Assembly: GCA_947473045.1 (NCBI GenBank)
Contig: CANJCO010000037.1
Span: forward strand, 1 to 48,813
Reading direction: 5' to 3'
Length of the DNA stretch: 48,813 nucleotides
Source: Myxococcales bacterium
Lineage (GTDB): Bacteria; Myxococcota_A; Polyangia; Polyangiales; Polyangiaceae
In this document: piece by piece, positions 47,147 to 48,813 of the stretch
How positions within the stretch are numbered: position 1 is the first letter of the stretch
Layout of the letters: every line of letters begins with the position of its first letter
The notes under the pieces: generated by a model
Database searches by the model: none
Told to the model about the DNA's origin: nothing
The model's input: the letters and a program-made list of their open reading frames with translations, nothing else
Made by a program: the position numbers and the translations under genes

Positions 47147-47176
47147 AATGTATTCTACTCAAAAGATGAACGTCAA
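47147..47176 (-). promoter_or_regulatory. Candidate sigma-70 promoter for the MerR-like gene
   Basis: On the minus strand TTGACG (47176-47171) and TACATT (47152-47147) are 18 nt apart, in a stretch notably richer in A and T than its surroundings. The leader to the ATG is about 110 nt. Confidence 0.5.
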
Positions 47177-47224
47177 TCCATGCGCCTCGTTTTGTTTGCG
47201 AGACGCGCGCATGGAAGTGTTCTT

Positions 47225-47281
47225 CGCCACGTGGCGTTGTGGTGTGACAAAATATGTCACATCGATCCGCGTATCGATCCG
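47225..47281. promoter_or_regulatory. Cluster of dyads upstream of the MerR-like promoter
   Basis: Three elements lie together: a perfect 12-bp palindrome cgccacgtggcg (47225-47236), TGTGAC-N7-GTCACA (47243-47261), and a direct repeat atcgatccg (47261-47269 and 47273-47281). TGTGA and TCACA are CRP-like arms, but the distance (N9) is wrong for CRP. The cluster is between the kinase stop and the MerR-like promoter. Confidence 0.45.
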
Positions 47282-47298
47282 GCGAAGGCGCGCGCGCC

Positions 47299-48273
47299 TT
47301 AAGCGATTCGGGGAGGATAGTCCCGTGAGCTTCGCGGGGCTGGATCAGCCTCGCGTTCGCGGATACGTGCGACCTTGTGTTCCATGGTGCGCGATATGTG
47401 TGCAAGATGCAAAGATCCGAGATCTCCGGCGCCAAATGGCGCGAGCGCGCGCAGAGCCTCTTCGGCGGATTTTGGCCTGTTGTTCGGTGAGTTGCTAAGC
47501 AATTTGGCGATGATGGCGGCGAGGTCACGATCGATCGACCGGATGCTCTCGATGGGCGTGCAGCGGCCTTGCTGGATGCGCTCTAGTTCGGGCATGCCTG
47601 ACGCTTCGCCCCACGGTCTACAGCCGCAGAGGAGCTCGTACAGAACGACACCGGCTGCGAACAGGTCCGTGCGCGCGTCGAGCGGATCGCCGCTGGCCTG
47701 CTCGGGCGCCATGTAGCCGAGCTTGCCCTTTACATAGAGCGGAGCGGTGAGGCGCTGGCGTATCGGCGCCAGGGCAATGCCGAAATCGGTTAGCTTTACT
47801 TCGCCTTCGTTTGAAACGAGAACGTTGTGCGGGCTGATGTCGCGATGCACGAGGCCCGGGATGGCGCCCTGCACGGCGGCCAGGGCGCGCAGGACGCCGC
47901 AGACCACGTGGACCGCGACGCGGTCAGGGAGCACCGGTCCGACGGCGCGTCTCGAGGCGCGCGGCGGGAAGAAGCGTCGCAAGTCGCAGCCGCGGATCAA
48001 CTCGAGGACCAGAGCCGGGCGCCCGCTCGAGTCCTCGGTGATCCCCAGGAGCGAGACGACGTTCGCGTGGCGAACGCGGGCGAGGAGGGCGGCTTCTGCG
48101 CGCAACTCATGCACGTGCTCTGCGTCGAGGCCCGGAGCGAGTCTTTTGATGCATACGTCGCGCATGAGCCCGAAGCCATGATCGATGGCGCGCCACACGT
48201 CGCCCGATGCGCCGCGTCCGATGCGTTCGACAAGTTCGTAGCGACCCACGGAAAGCACTTTGTTTCGCGACAT
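47299..48273 (-). CDS. Hanks-type serine/threonine protein kinase
   Basis: The 324-residue protein is a complete kinase domain: Gly-rich loop GRGASGDV (19-26), Lys43 in CIKRL, Glu60, catalytic HRDISPHN with Asp145, DFG with Asp163, and GYMAPEQASGD. No transmembrane segment and no sensor domain follow, so it is cytosolic. Kinases of this type are abundant in myxobacteria. I chose the ATG at 48273; a TTG at 48282 would add three residues. The PP2C phosphatase at 17849-18913 could oppose it, though nothing links them. Bases 48274-48454 upstream hold no gene I can see; an IS end follows. Confidence 0.9.
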   Translation of the reverse strand: MSRNKVLSVGRYELVERIGRGASGDVWRAIDHGFGLMRDVCIKRLAPGLDAEHVHELRAEAALLARVRHANVVSLLGITEDSSGRPALVLELIRGCDLRRFFPPRASRRAVGPVLPDRVAVHVVCGVLRALAAVQGAIPGLVHRDISPHNVLVSNEGEVKLTDFGIALAPIRQRLTAPLYVKGKLGYMAPEQASGDPLDARTDLFAAGVVLYELLCGCRPWGEASGMPELERIQQGRCTPIESIRSIDRDLAAIIAKLLSNSPNNRPKSAEEALRALAPFGAGDLGSLHLAHISRTMEHKVARIREREADPAPRSSRDYPPRIA

Positions 48274-48454
48274 GATTGCCAAGTCGGTTCGGAAGCGGAC
48301 AAAGTTGTGCGATTTGGGCGTGCTGGCCGGGATGACGGCCCTGGGCCGGCCGGGCCAGGAGCCGCGGCGCGTAGCGCTAAGGCACAGAGATCGTTAGCTA
48401 GCTTGCGATTCCGGCAGAATTTCGACGTCGAGTTCGGCGACCCCAGCATCGCCG

Positions 48455-48813
48455 TGAAGTTCCCCCGGCGCCGTGGACAGTCTGACTATGCCGCAACCGC
48501 GGCTGCTTGTGTCTTCAATTCGAACTCGACCGGGCTGACGTAATCGAGGTGCGAGTGAAGCCGCTCGACGTTGTAGAACCGCTCGATGAACTCGCCGATG
48601 GACTGCTCGGCGGCGCGTCTCGTGGCGTACCGCTCGTGCTCGACGAGCTCGGCGCGCAGCGTGGCGAAGAAGCTCTCGGCGACGGCATTGTCCCAGCAAT
48701 CTCCCTTGCGGCTCATGCTCTGCACCATGCCGTGCCTGGTGACCGCCTTGCGGTAGTCGTCGCTGGCGTAGGGGCTGCCCCGGTCGGTGTGGTGCACCAA
48801 GCCGGGCAGCCGA
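48455..48813 (-). mobile_element. IS3-family insertion sequence, right end (cut by window)
   Basis: A transposase C-terminus of the IS3 orfB type runs into the window edge. Its terminal repeat is probably at 48455-48479: it starts with TG (TGAAGTTCCCCC) and ends GTGGACA, as in IS3 group ends with 5'-TG...CA-3' termini. The other end is outside. The insertion lies about 180 nt upstream of the kinase start and may have displaced or brought its promoter. Confidence 0.65.
48486..48813 (-). CDS. IS3-family transposase (orfB), partial
   Basis: The 109-residue C-terminal part of a DDE integrase-core transposase. It shows HHTDRGSPYAS with the second catalytic Asp, then GDCWDNAVAESFFATLRAE with the catalytic Glu, and the RFYNVERLHSHLDYVSPVEFE tail typical of the family. 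The frame is open to the window edge, so the 5' part is missing only because the window ends. It is intact as far as seen. Confidence 0.93.
   Translation of the reverse strand, partial: RLPGLVHHTDRGSPYASDDYRKAVTRHGMVQSMSRKGDCWDNAVAESFFATLRAELVEHERYATRRAAEQSIGEFIERFYNVERLHSHLDYVSPVEFELKTQAAAVAA

Noticed and set aside
45541-47169. Plus-strand frame of 542 codons across the sigma-like and MerR-like genes
   Set aside because: It spans two genes and their intergenic regions without any domain; the minus-strand genes have clear helix-turn-helix motifs and Shine-Dalgarno sites.
47243-47261. CRP/FNR-type binding site
   Set aside because: The distance between arms (9 nt) does not fit the N6 (CRP) or N4 (FNR) spacing.

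Overview
The window is a GC-rich, gene-dense stretch of bacterial chromosome, most likely from a myxobacterium (Myxococcota, probably class Polyangia). This is inferred from a MYXO-CTERM C-terminus on the 40408-42222 protein, two cysteine-repeat lipoproteins of the kind common in myxobacteria, a cytosolic Ser/Thr kinase plus PP2C phosphatase, abundant GTG/TTG starts and a hemE-hemH-hemY order. I saw no rRNA, tRNA or CRISPR array.

Layout, left to right. Bases 2-147 hold six back-to-back hairpins with different stem sequences. 253-8953 is an export module: an outer-membrane beta-barrel protein followed by two tandem paralogous lipoproteins of about 1,150 residues with alpha/beta-hydrolase motifs. 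9213-11523 is a translationally coupled trio (biotinyl carrier, D-cysteine desulfhydrase-like PLP enzyme, CPBP-like membrane protein). It meets head-on a minus-strand run of a DUF4911-like protein, an SDR with an altered active site, a Cys-repeat lipoprotein, an ABC-3 metal permease and another lipoprotein. frr, a PP2C phosphatase, a DedA protein and an isobutyryl-CoA-mutase-like subunit follow on the plus strand (17157-21469).

From 27947 down to 21473 the minus strand carries DUF362 protein, a NapH-NapG-like fused polyferredoxin, hemE, hemH and hemY, closely spaced and possibly one transcript. A Cys-repeat lipoprotein diverges from it across a compact region with two opposed promoters and two inverted repeats. 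Then come a small Cys-pair protein, an LRV/HEAT-like repeat protein, clpS-clpA, a radical SAM protein, an M1 metallopeptidase with a coupled membrane protein, glgA, an RluA-type pseudouridine synthase and a TIGR03790-like MYXO-CTERM protein.

The right end is nearly all minus strand: a serine/threonine kinase, a MerR-like regulator, a sigma-region-4-like regulator with a cysteine cluster, purH, a ParA ATPase with two N-terminal zinc-finger-like modules, and a ribbon-helix-helix protein. The window stops inside an IS3-family transposase.

The most interesting items are the hairpin array, the zinc-finger ParA plus RHH pair, the DUF362/NapH-NapG electron-transfer pair, the 18-bp palindrome inside a TTGACA promoter, the mutase residues that point to isobutyryl-CoA instead of methylmalonyl-CoA, and six convergent gene pairs with almost no space between stops.
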